A DNA stretch of 64,000 nt from assembly GCA_030407085.1 (NCBI GenBank), contig CM059585.1, positions 118,959,001-119,023,000 of the forward strand. Direction: 5' to 3'. A program made the position numbers and the translations under genes. The stretch is from Trichopria drosophilae. Its lineage: Eukaryota > Arthropoda > Insecta > Hymenoptera > Diapriidae. Below, piece after piece: positions 20,319 through 30,154 of this stretch (the first letter of the stretch is position 1; each line of letters opens with the position of its first letter). The notes beneath the pieces were generated by a model. It did not search any database, was not told the DNA's origin, and was given only the letters and a program-made list of their open reading frames with translations.

Positions 20319-21196
20319 GGCCCACCATTTTGAGGCGGTTGTCTTAGATTTACGTCATTAAGGCCATAATTGGGTGGAGGGTACCTTGTATCCGGCATAA
20401 TATTTTGTGTATTAAACTGGCGCATATTTTGACAATTGTTTGAGCCATTGGTTCCCTGACTATAATTATTGTTATTATTATAATTTGATCTATTGGGAGG
20501 ATTTCTATAAAAATTTAAATTTTGATTACTTCTATAATGATGCTTACGTCTTTGCATTTGTCTTACGCGAACTGGGATCTGCTGGTTATTCGAAAAATGA
20601 CCTTGCCGTCTCTCTCTCTCTTTATCTTTTTCAAATTTTATTGAATCTAAATGCGCTAAGGTTTGTCCTATGGTCTCAGTATCATTATATCGAATGGTAG
20701 CTAAGGCTTCTTTTGCCCATATTGGCAATTGCTGAATTATCAAATAATTAATTTCGAATTCAGAGACTAGCGGTTCAAAGTAATTTGCAGACCTCAATTT
20801 GCGATAATAAAACATTTGCAATCCCTCATCCTGCATTCTATATTTTTCATTCATCCATCGCTGTTTTAAGTTAATTCGAATATCCGCAGAGTAAAATTCG
20901 ATTAAAAATTTATCTTTAAATACATCAAAATTATCCATTTCCCGAGATCGAGCAAACCAAAGAGCAGCTTTGCCTGTCAACGATTGTTCTACGATAATCA
21001 TTTTATTTTCATTACGTATATTTTTTACCCGAAAATATTTTGCCAATTGCTCTAAAAATTCTTTTGGATTTAATGAATTTTCATTGTCAAATTTGGGAAT
21101 TTTAATGTCACATTGAATTGATTGGCAGTTATTTAATAGGGCTCCCAAATCTGAAATTGACACGGCATTATTAGGATTTTGATCTTCACCCGTCAT
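20306..21196 (-). CDS. Gypsy gag polyprotein
   Basis: From the ATG at 21196 this encodes 296 residues of a retrotransposon Gag (retrotrans_gag type) that would form the particle around element RNA. The core has PKEFLEQLAKYF, LTGKAALWFARS and FDVFKDKFLIEF, typical of this fold. The C-terminal third is basic, then Asn, Gln and Pro-rich (RRKHHYRSNQNLNF onward) and may bind RNA; no CCHC knuckle is visible. The frame is open further upstream to about 21320 with a coiled-coil-like run (QQKRQLEEVNQ), so the natural start is probably earlier. An ATG at 21339 lies in another frame, which suggests a small indel near 21310. The stop follows the frameshift site. Confidence 0.82.
   Translation of the reverse strand: MTGEDQNPNNAVSISDLGALLNNCQSIQCDIKIPKFDNENSLNPKEFLEQLAKYFRVKNIRNENKMIIVEQSLTGKAALWFARSREMDNFDVFKDKFLIEFYSADIRINLKQRWMNEKYRMQDEGLQMFYYRKLRSANYFEPLVSEFEINYLIIQQLPIWAKEALATIRYNDTETIGQTLAHLDSIKFEKDKERERRQGHFSNNQQIPVRVRQMQRRKHHYRSNQNLNFYRNPPNRSNYNNNNNYSQGTNGSNNCQNMRQFNTQNIMPDTRYPPPNYGLNDVNLRQPPQNGGPLNF
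20312..20318 (-). promoter_or_regulatory. -1 ribosomal frameshift site TTTAAAC, gag-pol
   Basis: In the gag frame the heptamer reads T TTA AAC, a canonical X XXY YYZ slippery site, two codons before the gag stop (TAA at 20308-20306). The pol frame is exactly the -1 frame here. Ten nt downstream, CGCGTTG (20301-20295) can pair with CAACGACGCG (20284-20275, two bases bulged) across a 10-nt loop, a plausible stimulatory stem. Shift activity is inferred from sequence. Confidence 0.8.
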
Positions 21197-21339
21197 TCTA
21201 GATCCCTGATTCACTTCCTCTAATTGTCGTTTTTGTTGTTCAATTATTAACAGTAACCGATCAATTTCCTTTTGCTTGTCAGCTTCAGTTTGTTGGACCT
21301 GTCCTGATCCCCTATTTCTCTATTATCATCTCGTGGCAT

Positions 21340-22269
21340 AACCATCTTAACGTTTATTAGCAACTGTTTTTTCGATTTCGAAAAATTTAAATTATCATAA
21401 TATTTGATTGGTTTTTCTGCCTGACCGCGTAGTTGTCTTGAATGTTTCATGCTCATACATAAATAAAAACGCAATAAATTATCGAATTCAAATTAACTAA
21501 ACAATTGCTAATTTTCAAATATTTGTTCGTTTTTTAAGCGACTTCTTGTGTTTATCAAATATACCAAATAAACTATTACTATTTTTATACACTAACATGA
21601 GTTATTTTATAAATTATTACTTAAACGAACAAATAGAATGGTTATTCTCTATGATAGTTAAAAATACAAGTGCTTCTTCATTATACATGTACACATTTTT
21701 ACATTAACTATAATTTGTCTGCACTTCAATCATATTTAAATAATATAAAATATTATTATGGATGTCATAACGAACAGTTTCTAAGTTGATATTAACTAAT
21801 TATATTATTTTCAAGAATAGCAAACTCGAAACAATCAAAACACAATTTCATTGTTTGCATTTGCACCCATCTCATATAATAATGTCGAATCTTGATATAG
21901 AGATATGTATTCAATTGTAAACATGCCTTGTTTATGTACCTTATTCGAATTTATCAACTGTTACTAATAATTTATCTTATTCAAAATTTGAAAAGAAAAA
22001 CAAAAATAAAGTTTAATAATTTTCATCTATTTATTATTCAATATTACCAAATTTATACGTAACTAAAGAAAACAATATTATATTATGAAACATTTTCTAA
22101 TTTTTAAATACTAGAATTTAAATTGAAAGAACAAGAAATTTTTTATGAAATAATTTATAATTTAACATTTTATAATATATTAAATTTAAACAGAGACAAA
22201 ATATATTAATTTTTATCTGTAAAAATGATCAATGAAGCTACTAAAAATCGGTGTGCTTCGAGCCTACTA
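21340..22269 (-). other. Gypsy 5' leader
   Basis: AT-rich untranslated leader between the primer site and gag. A 75-codon frame at 21247-21474 may hold the N-terminus of gag in a shifted frame. Nothing else recognised. Confidence 0.55.
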
Positions 22270-22280
22270 GTTGGGCGCCA
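22270..22280 (-). other. Gypsy primer binding site, tRNA-Lys
   Basis: Minus strand TGGCGCCCAAC directly follows the 5' LTR. It is complementary to the 3' end of tRNA-Lys(CTT), which ends GTTGGGCGCCA. The match is 11 nt. Confidence 0.75.
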
Positions 22281-23606
22281 TGTAACATATTTTATTCTTA
22301 TTTTAAATATGATTTTACATGTTATTCAGAATATTAAATTATACATCATAAAAAAAAAACGCTACATTGACAAAATTATTGACACATTCGTAGGGAAAAT
22401 ACCGCGATCAAAAAAAAGGAAGCGCGGACGTGTCATTTCGTATGTACTCTACATTAATGTCGCCTTAAAAAACAAATTGGTGATTTTAAGATATTCTAAC
22501 AGGCGTGGAGAAAGAGAGAAATGCGAACGATTTGTCTACGCATACTTCAACGATAGCACACAAATTACAACTTAACTCACGTTTTCTCGACGTAATTATT
22601 GTTCTTTTTCTTTAGTAAAAAACCAACTTCCCAAATTCGGCACCATCGAAAGTTTCTCGTTCCCAATTCGGGCGGGCTGGTGAAATGGCGATGAATCGAG
22701 ATTGATGATCAATGCCGATATCAATGAGAGATATCCAATATCCGTTGTACCGGAGTTGGAGGATGCAAACGTGTATTTCCAAATGCAAATTCAGAACGGT
22801 CTTCAATGATTCCAGACGATCTCCAAATTTTCTCCAAAAAACGGTCCCAAAACGTTCTCAAAACAACTGCCACTTCGACCTTTTATCCACAGCGGTTATT
22901 TTCCGACGTGTCAATGGCGGATTTCCTGCCTTGTAGTTTATGGCCACATTCTGATTGACGAGCGTAGAATTAATGCCATTCGGACTCGTGAATTGCCGAA
23001 AAGAAACAGAGAGAGCTCTTTTGAGTACTCTTGGCTTTACTCTACTCCCCCCATCTGGGGAAATCGTCAAATTATCATACTAACACAAAGGTGATGTCAA
23101 TAAACATATAACGCCCATTGCAAGTGTCCATTCTTTACATGAACATGGAATCCGCCACGCATGCGCACCACGTGAAGTTTTTTATTTTGATTTATGTAGA
23201 AGACAAAATATTTTTTATAATCTTTTCTTATTTCCAAATGACTTATTTTATTCTTCGTTTTATAAATTCTTCTTTTTCCTTTCACTAATGCGATTATCTA
23301 CGAATTCACTTTGTGTCACTATATTTGATAGAATTTATAACACTTCCGGGTCCGCGCACTACTATATTTACAAACTTATATTCCTACGCGTTTTCTCTCT
23401 CTTTCTCCCATTACTATTATCACGTATACTTTCGTCTTTATTACTCATACATAATTTCGATACATACATCATATCGCGTACTTCTCTTTCTTCGTAACTT
23501 TCTCATTCTCTCTCTCTCTCTCCATTGCCCGCAAGATGTTAGGTCGCTAACTCGCATTTCTAACTTGCCGACCGATTTTGTTACCGACAACATGGTTCGT
23601 GTTACA
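22281..23606 (-). repeat. Gypsy 5' LTR (1326 bp)
   Basis: Direct repeat of 14276-15601 with about four mismatches. Target duplication ATGC follows at 23607-23610. Confidence 0.95.
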
Positions 23607-23796
23607 ATGCCGCCAACAATTTCATTGTCCGGAAGTGCAGTATCCATTACTGTCGATTGTGTAAGAACATCCTTCGGAACAACAGCAGCATCATCAACTT
23701 TATCATATTTATATCATAATTGCGCCATTTATGAGGGACTCAGCTACAGTTGCACCGAATCTTTTGAGCAGTCAATTGAATTCGAATGACACTTAC

Positions 23797-23931
23797 ACTA
23801 TTTCCTGATTTAGAACCGGCAAGTGCGTGGTCTATACCTCCTGCAATCGCAAATGTGCAAAATTCCATTAACCAGGCATACCAAATCAACGTTTCGTCTG
23901 GGCTGGATTCAATTACTAATTTCACAACTCC
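23797..23931 (-). CDS. Possible internal exon, unrecognised
   Basis: A 135-bp minus-strand segment is open throughout (45 codons, phase 0) and is bounded by an acceptor-like ATGTAG at its 5' side and by GTAAGT at its 3' side. Residues include SPDETLIWYAWLMEFCTFAI and then AGGIDHALAG, a composition unlike random AT-rich frames. No family is recognised. The Gypsy element inserted about 190 bp downstream on the same strand. No flanking exon was found, so it may be a remnant of a gene or of a transposon, or chance. Confidence 0.25.
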
Positions 23932-24059
23932 CTACATATACGTATTACGTATGTAAGGTTTTAATATCTCCTCATATTTTTCCATGTATAATAAATGTAG
24001 CAATTTTCGTTGCAAAAAACATAAACACGTATCGTATTATTGTAAACTGTTGAAAGGTA

Positions 24060-25735
24060 GTAAAAACTTTTACCTTTTGAAGACAAGGCTACGAGAAGGA
24101 GTCTTGACCGGGACAATAGCTTAAGTTATAGGATTGTTGACCTTGACAATATTTATGAGGTAAGGATATAATACCTATGTTTTATTACAATATATTTCGA
24201 CGTACGTGTAGAATAAAGATAATTCAAATAGAACTATTCAGAATAAGAAAATAATTAAGAGTAGAATAGAATTGTACTTAATGGCGGACATAAATTAGAA
24301 ATTTTTATAAAAGTTCGTACAAATATGTTTAGGAGGGGTTTTGAGGCTCTCTGATTAAAAATACGTTGTCCGATTTTTTTTTTCAATTTTGTAAAAAATG
24401 CGATTATAACAAAAAAATAAAAATGACGAAAAATAAAAAAAAAAAATTTAAAAATACGAAAAAAAAATAAAAAATACGAAAAATAAAAAAAAATGGAGAC
24501 AACAACCGCCACGTCCACGTTCGTGTCTCTGGATTCGACTGAGTGCGGCTTAATTTAAATTCCATATTCATGATCAGCTTCTACAAGAACAGCCCAAAAA
24601 CGAGTTTTAGCTAAATCAAGCAACTTTATTTTATTATAAAACCTAAATTGTCTTTTTATCGTCAGTGTATACTTTTCATATTCAAATTAAAATAGTTTTA
24701 CTAATTATTACGTAAATTTCAGCAATACAATTAGTGAAAACCCATCCACAACGAATTACTAGAAAACTATTAAAAGCAATTAATATACTTTTAACTCCTA
24801 CGCAGTTCCTTCCTCATTGTGTAATGTAAAACAGAACAGTTCTGAAAACAATATATAGTAATCCCTATTAATAACTTAAAAACTAATTCCAAATTTAATT
24901 ATATGTTTCGTGTAGCGAGCGCATAACTTTCTATGACAAGAACGATGTGTAAGAAAGCGCGTGTGTTAGAAGAGAGACAATTTACTAAAAGCGTATGATC
25001 AATATCAAATGTTAAAAAAAATGTTATAGTCGTACATAGCAGGAGTCAAAGATATATACATATGTATGTATGTATGTACGCATTTTCATTTGCACTTGAA
25101 GAGGTTCTAAAGTACTCTGTAGTAGGAATTTCCAGTTCCAAAAACTTTCAATAAAAGAAACTGCATCGATTTTTCCAAATTCGGGCACTGTAAGGGCAAT
25201 TTTAATTACTAAATTCGGTACCTTAGAATAGATAAAAGAAATTAATTCAGAAATGGACAAGAATTTTCGAAAAGAAATGATTAATTTGATTCAGTAGGCG
25301 CAAAATGTATTAAGATAGAGATTTTGCGGAGTCATCTTTGTTAAAAATCATTCAGAAATGACCATTTTTCACACCTACTGAATGAAACTATTATGTTCGT
25401 AACACCGTTGTAGCAGTTACGCCCTTGATACGAAATAGTACTTGTTTTAAATCCGTGCGCGAAATCCAACATTCGCGCACTGTTTTACGTGTGCGAAATG
25501 GCCGATTTGCGCACTAAAATAGCAGTGCGCAAATGTGGAATTAAAACAATAGAAGAACGCACGTGTATCATTTTAGTAGTTCATTATGGGACAACGTAAC
25601 CTCTAGTATCACAGTGTATACAGCTTCTTTATGAAGTCACAGGTTTCTATGGTATATAGGGGGGGGGGGGTATTTTCATTCAAGACAATATTGACGAAGC
25701 GTCGACCACGGAAAAACCATTCACGATGTCTTGTA
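24060..25735. other. Gene-free AT-rich stretch
   Basis: Mostly AT-rich with long A/T runs near 24370-24500 and a short TATG repeat near 25060. At about 25390-25440 a minus-strand motif TTTCGTATCAAGGGCGTAA resembles the terminus of the hairpin-ended element family described at 61430-63594, with no partner end found. A 12-base G run lies near 25660. No gene is supported. Confidence 0.4.
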
Positions 25736-25926
25736 ATAGTCTCAGAAGAGCAAAATCTACAAAATTTCATGGTCATATTAGAATTTTTAGCATAATTTCA
25801 ATTTTTATTGCATACCATGCAACTGTTTTTCATCGGGTTTGGTTAAAGCACATAAAAATGGAAATTGTGCTAAAAATTCTAATATAACCATGAAACTTGG
25901 TAGATTTTGCTCTTCTGAAACTATTC
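25736..25926. repeat. Foldback repeat with ~80-bp arms
   Basis: The arms around 25745-25820 and 25850-25920 are inverted copies sharing AGAAGAGCAAAATCTAC and ATTCTAATAT, around a ~40-bp loop. Likely a MITE; ends and target duplication not resolved. Confidence 0.65.
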
Positions 25927-26154
25927 AAAGTAGTTTGATGTCAATTAGTTACTTTTAAGGTAGTGAAATAGTTAATACGAAACACTGGTGAGATTGGGCT
26001 CCGAGTGGACTTTTGACGAAGAAACAAAAAATGCATTTTTTCTTGAAAAGAAGCAACCGTTGATTACCAAACTAATAATATTACTTTTAAAGAGTGCAAA
26101 ATGTAATTAATAACTTATCTTTATCACAATTTACAGCCTAAATTGTGTTTTCTT

Positions 26155-26222
26155 ATATCAATGATAAAACTCCCATCGAAAAGGGGAATTAGCTGACTTA
26201 AATTCTAATATCGTTGATATAA
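26155..26222. repeat. 50-bp minisatellite unit, left of nested element
   Basis: Carries ACTCCCATCGAAAAGGGGAA and ATATCGTTGATATAAC of the minisatellite found at 28213-28785, in its second orientation. The repeat continues at 27714 beyond the inserted element. Confidence 0.65.
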
Positions 26223-27713
26223 CCCGCATAAACATTTGTCTACGAATCGGGTCCGAAACGGATCAGGGACCCTCAGCCCGGAAGTATTCCGGATCCGTTT
26301 CGGTTCAGGATGTTACACAACCTCGGATCCGAATCGGATCCGGAACCCGGAGGTCAGGCAATCGGCATCCGTTTCTGATCCGATCCTGATTTTCATTTGC
26401 ATAGCTTTACCCGGTATAGGTCAGTCGAGGCTCTCTCTGTCCGTCTCTCTCTCGACTAGCTCATTAGTAATTTTAATAAATTTACAGCATGGAATACAAT
26501 ACTTTATTAGTATAAAATGTATATTTTACAGAACTGTTATTTCAGAGAATATACATTTCAGGTGTCAAACTTTCAACGATTAATTTATATCCGACATTTA
26601 TTTATAATAATACTACCTTCGAAACAGGTTTTCGCTATTGAACACTGTATTATAACATAAATAATTTGGACTTTGTCGTATATTAGAATATTATATTGTC
26701 GATTTTAGCTCAATGTTGTTAGATATTTATGTTTTGACATGTCACATATAGGTTATGTAATTACATACACATCAAGTAGTGTCCCAATAAACGAGATCGT
26801 GTGCAAATATTTTCACTGATTTTCATTTTGCATTCGATTTGTTTCCACTTTCGAATGGAATGTAGCAAATTTGAATGCAGAATTAAACGTTTTCAAACGA
26901 ATATATGCGCAATGTTAAGATTGAGGTTATGTACATCCGTTTGCATGCGATAACGGCTAACTGTCGAATGAAAAAAATGTTCATTTTTCATTCGATGTGA
27001 TACGTTCTTTTGACATGATCTGCATAAAATGAATTGTATTTCATACGATTTCATTTGGCTCGGCATTCGATTTGCATTCGACATTTAGCCATTTTCGCAT
27101 GCAAACAGATGTACATAACCTAAATCTTAATACTGCGCATATATTCGTTTGAAAACGATTAATCCCGCATTAAAATTTGCTTAATTTCATTCGAAAGTGG
27201 AAACAAATCGAATTCAAACAGAAAAACAATGAACATTTTTGCACACGATCTCGTTTATTGGGGTGGTATAACCTAACGTGACGTAACGCTTGGTCCGATA
27301 AGGGCCACTACACGTAAGACGTATATCCTTCGCCATAGCATTTCTTACGCTGACATCTAAGGTCGTTTCTTGTGTATTGGCCTTAATGCAAAAAATATCA
27401 GACGTCTCATGTATGTTTTAATTCCTATGCGAAATTTCTTTCAGAATACAAAGGTAAACAAATCTATTAGAAATCCAAATACGAATCGGATCAGGGACGG
27501 ATCCGGATTACCTGACCTACCGAGTAAACCTATATGTACATATGCAAAACCAAATCTGGGCCGGATCAGGAACAGATCCTGATTACCGGACATCCGTATC
27601 CCGGGTCCGATACGGATCCGAGGTTGTGTAACATCCTGATCCGGCACGGATTAGGCGATCGGATCCGATCCTGAGCTAATCGTGGGGGTCAAATCAGGGA
27701 ATGTTTATGCGGG
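26223..27713. mobile_element. Long-TIR element ending CCCGCATAAACATT
   Basis: The ends are CCCGCATAAACATT (26223-26236) and its inverse (27700-27713). The inner arms, about 180-240 bp, are imperfect inverted copies rich in CGGATCCG, with a shared GATGTTACACAACCTCGGATCC. It interrupts a minisatellite unit; flanks share AA or AAC, a 2-3 bp target duplication. No transposase frame; the centre is occupied by a second foldback (26778-27268). Confidence 0.75.
26778..27268. mobile_element. Foldback element nested in the long-TIR element
   Basis: Ends share CCCAATAAACGAGATCGTG and its inverse. Arms of about 200 bp (26778-26985 and 27070-27268) are imperfect inverted copies sharing motifs such as CGAATATATGCGCA (inverse TGCGCATATATTCG) and TTTGCATGCGATAACGGCTA. 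No coding capacity. A MITE inside a MITE. Confidence 0.7.
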
Positions 27714-28212
27714 AACTTCCGTCGAAAAAAGGAATTGGATCTAAATTCTTATATCGTTGATTATTGTAACGGAATAAAGTCAAGATGTAGTTTTTAAATT
27801 ATTTATTTGTTACTTTTGTACATCTAAAACTTTTGAAGGCATAGACGTAGAAAATTAATTATATATCGTTCAAAAATGAAGACAGGAAATTTTGGGTAGA
27901 TATATGTTAAGCATATACACATGATAATATAGAATACTACATTGAGAATTCTTCAAACTTTATTAAATAATAATATTTTTGAAGACGACATTGTAATATA
28001 AGTAATTATAATGCCAAATGTTGACTGTTCAGTGATTTTGAAATGTTCTTTCCAATCAAATGTGACAATTGATAATGAACAATCAATTTTTCAACAATAT
28101 ACTATTAATTTTCTAATTCTATGCTTTCGAGACATTTAGATGTACAGATATGACCAATAAATGATTAAAAAATGACATTTGACTTTATGCCATTATAATA
28201 ATAAACGATGTA
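27714..28212. other. Minisatellite remnant and AT-rich spacer
   Basis: 27714-27770 holds one more minisatellite unit (AAGGAATTGGATCTAAATTC). The rest is AT-rich with no feature seen. Confidence 0.45.
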
Positions 28213-28785
28213 AGAATTTAAATCTATACCATTCCTTCGATGGGAGTTACATATCAACGAAATGAGAATTTAGGTGTAATTCCTTCTTTCGATGGAGTTA
28301 TATCAACGATATAAGAATTTAGGTCTAATTCCATCTTTCTTTGGGAGTTATATCAACGATATAAAAATTTAGGTCTCATTCCTTCTTTTGATGGGAGTTA
28401 TATCATCGATATAAGAATTCAAACCTAATTCCTTCTTTCGAAGGGAGTTATTTCAACAGTATATCAATTTAAATCTAAACCCTTCTTTCAATGGGAGTCA
28501 TATCAACTACGTAAGAATTTAAATCTGATTCCTTCTTTCTATGGGAGTTACATCAAAGATATACGAATTTACGTCAGTATATAACTCCCATCGAAAGAAG
28601 GTATTAGGTCTAAATTCTTATATCGATGATACAACTCCCATCGAAAAGAGGAATTAGACCTAAATTCTTATATCGTTAAAATAAGTCCCACCGGAAAAAG
28701 GAATTAGACCTGAAGTCTCATATTGTTAATATAACTCAATTCGAAAGAAGGAATTACATTTAAATTCTTGTATTTTTGAAATACC
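28213..28785. repeat. 50-bp minisatellite that switches orientation
   Basis: About seven units of roughly 50 bp at 28213-28575 read AATTCCTTCTTTCGATGGGA then GTTATATCAACGATATAAGA. From about 28577 to 28785 about four units read in the reverse orientation. The array can therefore fold as one long hairpin. Units are diverged by several bases each. Confidence 0.8.
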
Positions 28786-28967
28786 TCCTATGCGAACTGA
28801 TCAGCTGATATAACTGTTGTAGGTTATGACGCTCTGATGGAACTGTTCGCAATGGGACAAGAGAAAGAGAGTGAGAGAGGAAAATAGCACGCATGTGTGC
28901 ACGAGAAAGAAACATACAGATAATATTTCCAACTGTTAAACACGTGGATGTAAACACTTCAAAAGTG

Positions 28968-29112
28968 TCTGGCAGTACTATCTAGTTAGTAAAAACCGTG
29001 CATCTCAGAAGCTTACTATCTAAGGACAGTAAATGCTACCAACTGGAGATGACTAGGTCAAATTTTACTATCTAATTAGTAAATTTTACTACTTTAGTGA
29101 TTCCGCCAGCCA
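28968..29112. mobile_element. Short MITE-like inverted repeat ending CTGGC
   Basis: Left part CTGGCAGTACTATCTAGTTA and right part ending TTAGTGATTCCGCCAG are partly inverted copies. Small and diverged; the family is not identified. Confidence 0.4.
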
Positions 29113-29114
29113 AC

Positions 29115-29446
29115 TACAATAGAACCCCGCTGGATTGTCACGGTCGGTTCCGAGTCTTCTCCGCAAACCCCGCTGGACTGTCGGCAATAGGGGAAGCATC
29201 GCTACCATCTCTACGCGGTAATCACGTGACGTTTATGACCAATCACAGACAATCTCTCTGCTTCCTATTGTAACTCCAAACCGATGCGTATGACTCACTC
29301 GACAGTCTCGACACGACCCTTAGGCGGCGAGCGGCATCGAGGGGGTAAAGGGATTCCGAGAAGTGCCAATCCAGCGGGGCTGAATCTCGACATTCCAACG
29401 GGGTGCCAGTCAAGCGCGGTGCCAATCCAGCGGGGTTCTACTGTGT
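29115..29446. mobile_element. pogo-like MITE (CAGTAGAACCCCGCTGG ends)
   Basis: The left end ACAATAGAACCCCGCTGGAT and the right end, read in reverse, ACAGTAGAACCCCGCTGGAT are terminal inverted repeats. The CAGTAGAACC start resembles Tc1/mariner pogo-group termini; a clean TA duplication is not visible. The interior is GC-richer than its surroundings and contains further copies of the CAATCCAGCGGGG motif. No transposase. Confidence 0.65.
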
Positions 29447-29801
29447 TTTTCTCCGTGTATGTTCGGGAAATACCGCGTATTTTCAGAATGTTTGGGATGA
29501 AATCCGAATATTCGAAGATTCTAATTAGGATAAAAGTCAATTATTCGTCGAATCTACAAAAAATCTACGAAATATAACATTCTGTTGACGATATCCTCTG
29601 TAGATTCCAGAAATATCGCGTATCTTTACAGGATATTTAGTTTAATTTCCTTTCTTGCAATAAAAATACTTTAACGGAGATGTTTTTTGTGTGAATACCG
29701 CCACTCTCTTGTGGTTATTGTCGACTATCCATACCTTTATAAATAAAACATATATTTCGCACTTTTACACAAAAAATAATTTTATAGTATATTATATATT
29801 A
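29447..29801. other. Gene-free spacer
   Basis: AT-rich, nothing recognised. Confidence 0.4.
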
Positions 29802-30014
29802 TTATTTGTCATTACTTTCATCCATTAAAGAATATTTTTGAACAATTTTTGTATCATCTATTTTCTTAAATGTTTCTTTATAATTTAGTACTTTTTCTGT
29901 CGCCTCTTTGCCTGCTGTATTAGTTTCGAACCATTCTCTGTAATAAGAATATATTTTACATGCAATACTGGCACCGCCAATGTGCCCCACGCAAAACCCG
30001 CCAACCTGCCCCAT
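29802..30014 (-). CDS. Small ORF with glycine-rich hydrophobic segment, unknown
   Basis: A 70-codon frame from an ATG at 30014. Residues 1-22 (GGFCVGHIGGASIACKIY region) are small and hydrophobic with GxxxG-like spacing, so could span a membrane. Residues 25-70 are charged (Lys, Glu, Asp). It looks more protein-like than other short frames here. The frame is open upstream to a TAA at about 30153, which lies within a perfect donor consensus GTAAGT, and TTCTTATTACAG near 29939-29950 is acceptor-like. So the C-terminal 45 codons could instead be an exon whose intron includes the hydrophobic part. No family recognised. It could be chance. Confidence 0.3.
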   Translation of the reverse strand: MGQVGGFCVGHIGGASIACKIYSYYREWFETNTAGKEATEKVLNYKETFKKIDDTKIVQKYSLMDESNDK

Positions 30015-30154
30015 CCCGAGTTTATAAGTTAAAACGTAATTTTCGTAAGGATATATACAAATATTACAATACTTCTCATAGTGGTTTTGTGCAGTGAAAG
30101 TAGAGGAAGCTAAATGTATAAATACTTACTTTGATATCGATCGCAACACGGAGA

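Larger units (their letters stand above)
14276..23606 (-). mobile_element. Ty3/Gypsy LTR retrotransposon, full length, disabled
   Basis: Complete 9331-bp element in minus orientation with 1326-bp LTRs that differ at about four positions by eye, so it inserted recently. The target duplication is ATGC (14272-14275 and 23607-23610), the 4-bp size usual for Ty3/Gypsy. Order from the 5' LTR: tRNA-Lys primer site, leader, gag, a -1 frameshift site, protease, an Asn-rich linker, RT, RNase H, integrase, polypurine tract and 3' LTR. The domain order with integrase last defines Ty3/Gypsy. No envelope frame is seen between integrase and the LTR (15602-15836). Two nonsense codons and a MITE insertion break pol, and gag may carry a frameshift near its start. 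Confidence 0.95.

Noticed and set aside
23313..23789. 158-codon ORF across the Gypsy 5' LTR and flank
   Set aside because: It exists only because LTR sequence joins flanking DNA; the LTR part also occurs at 15308-15649 with a different tail.
24255..24518. 87-codon Phe-rich minus ORF
   Set aside because: Translation of A/T homopolymer DNA; low complexity.
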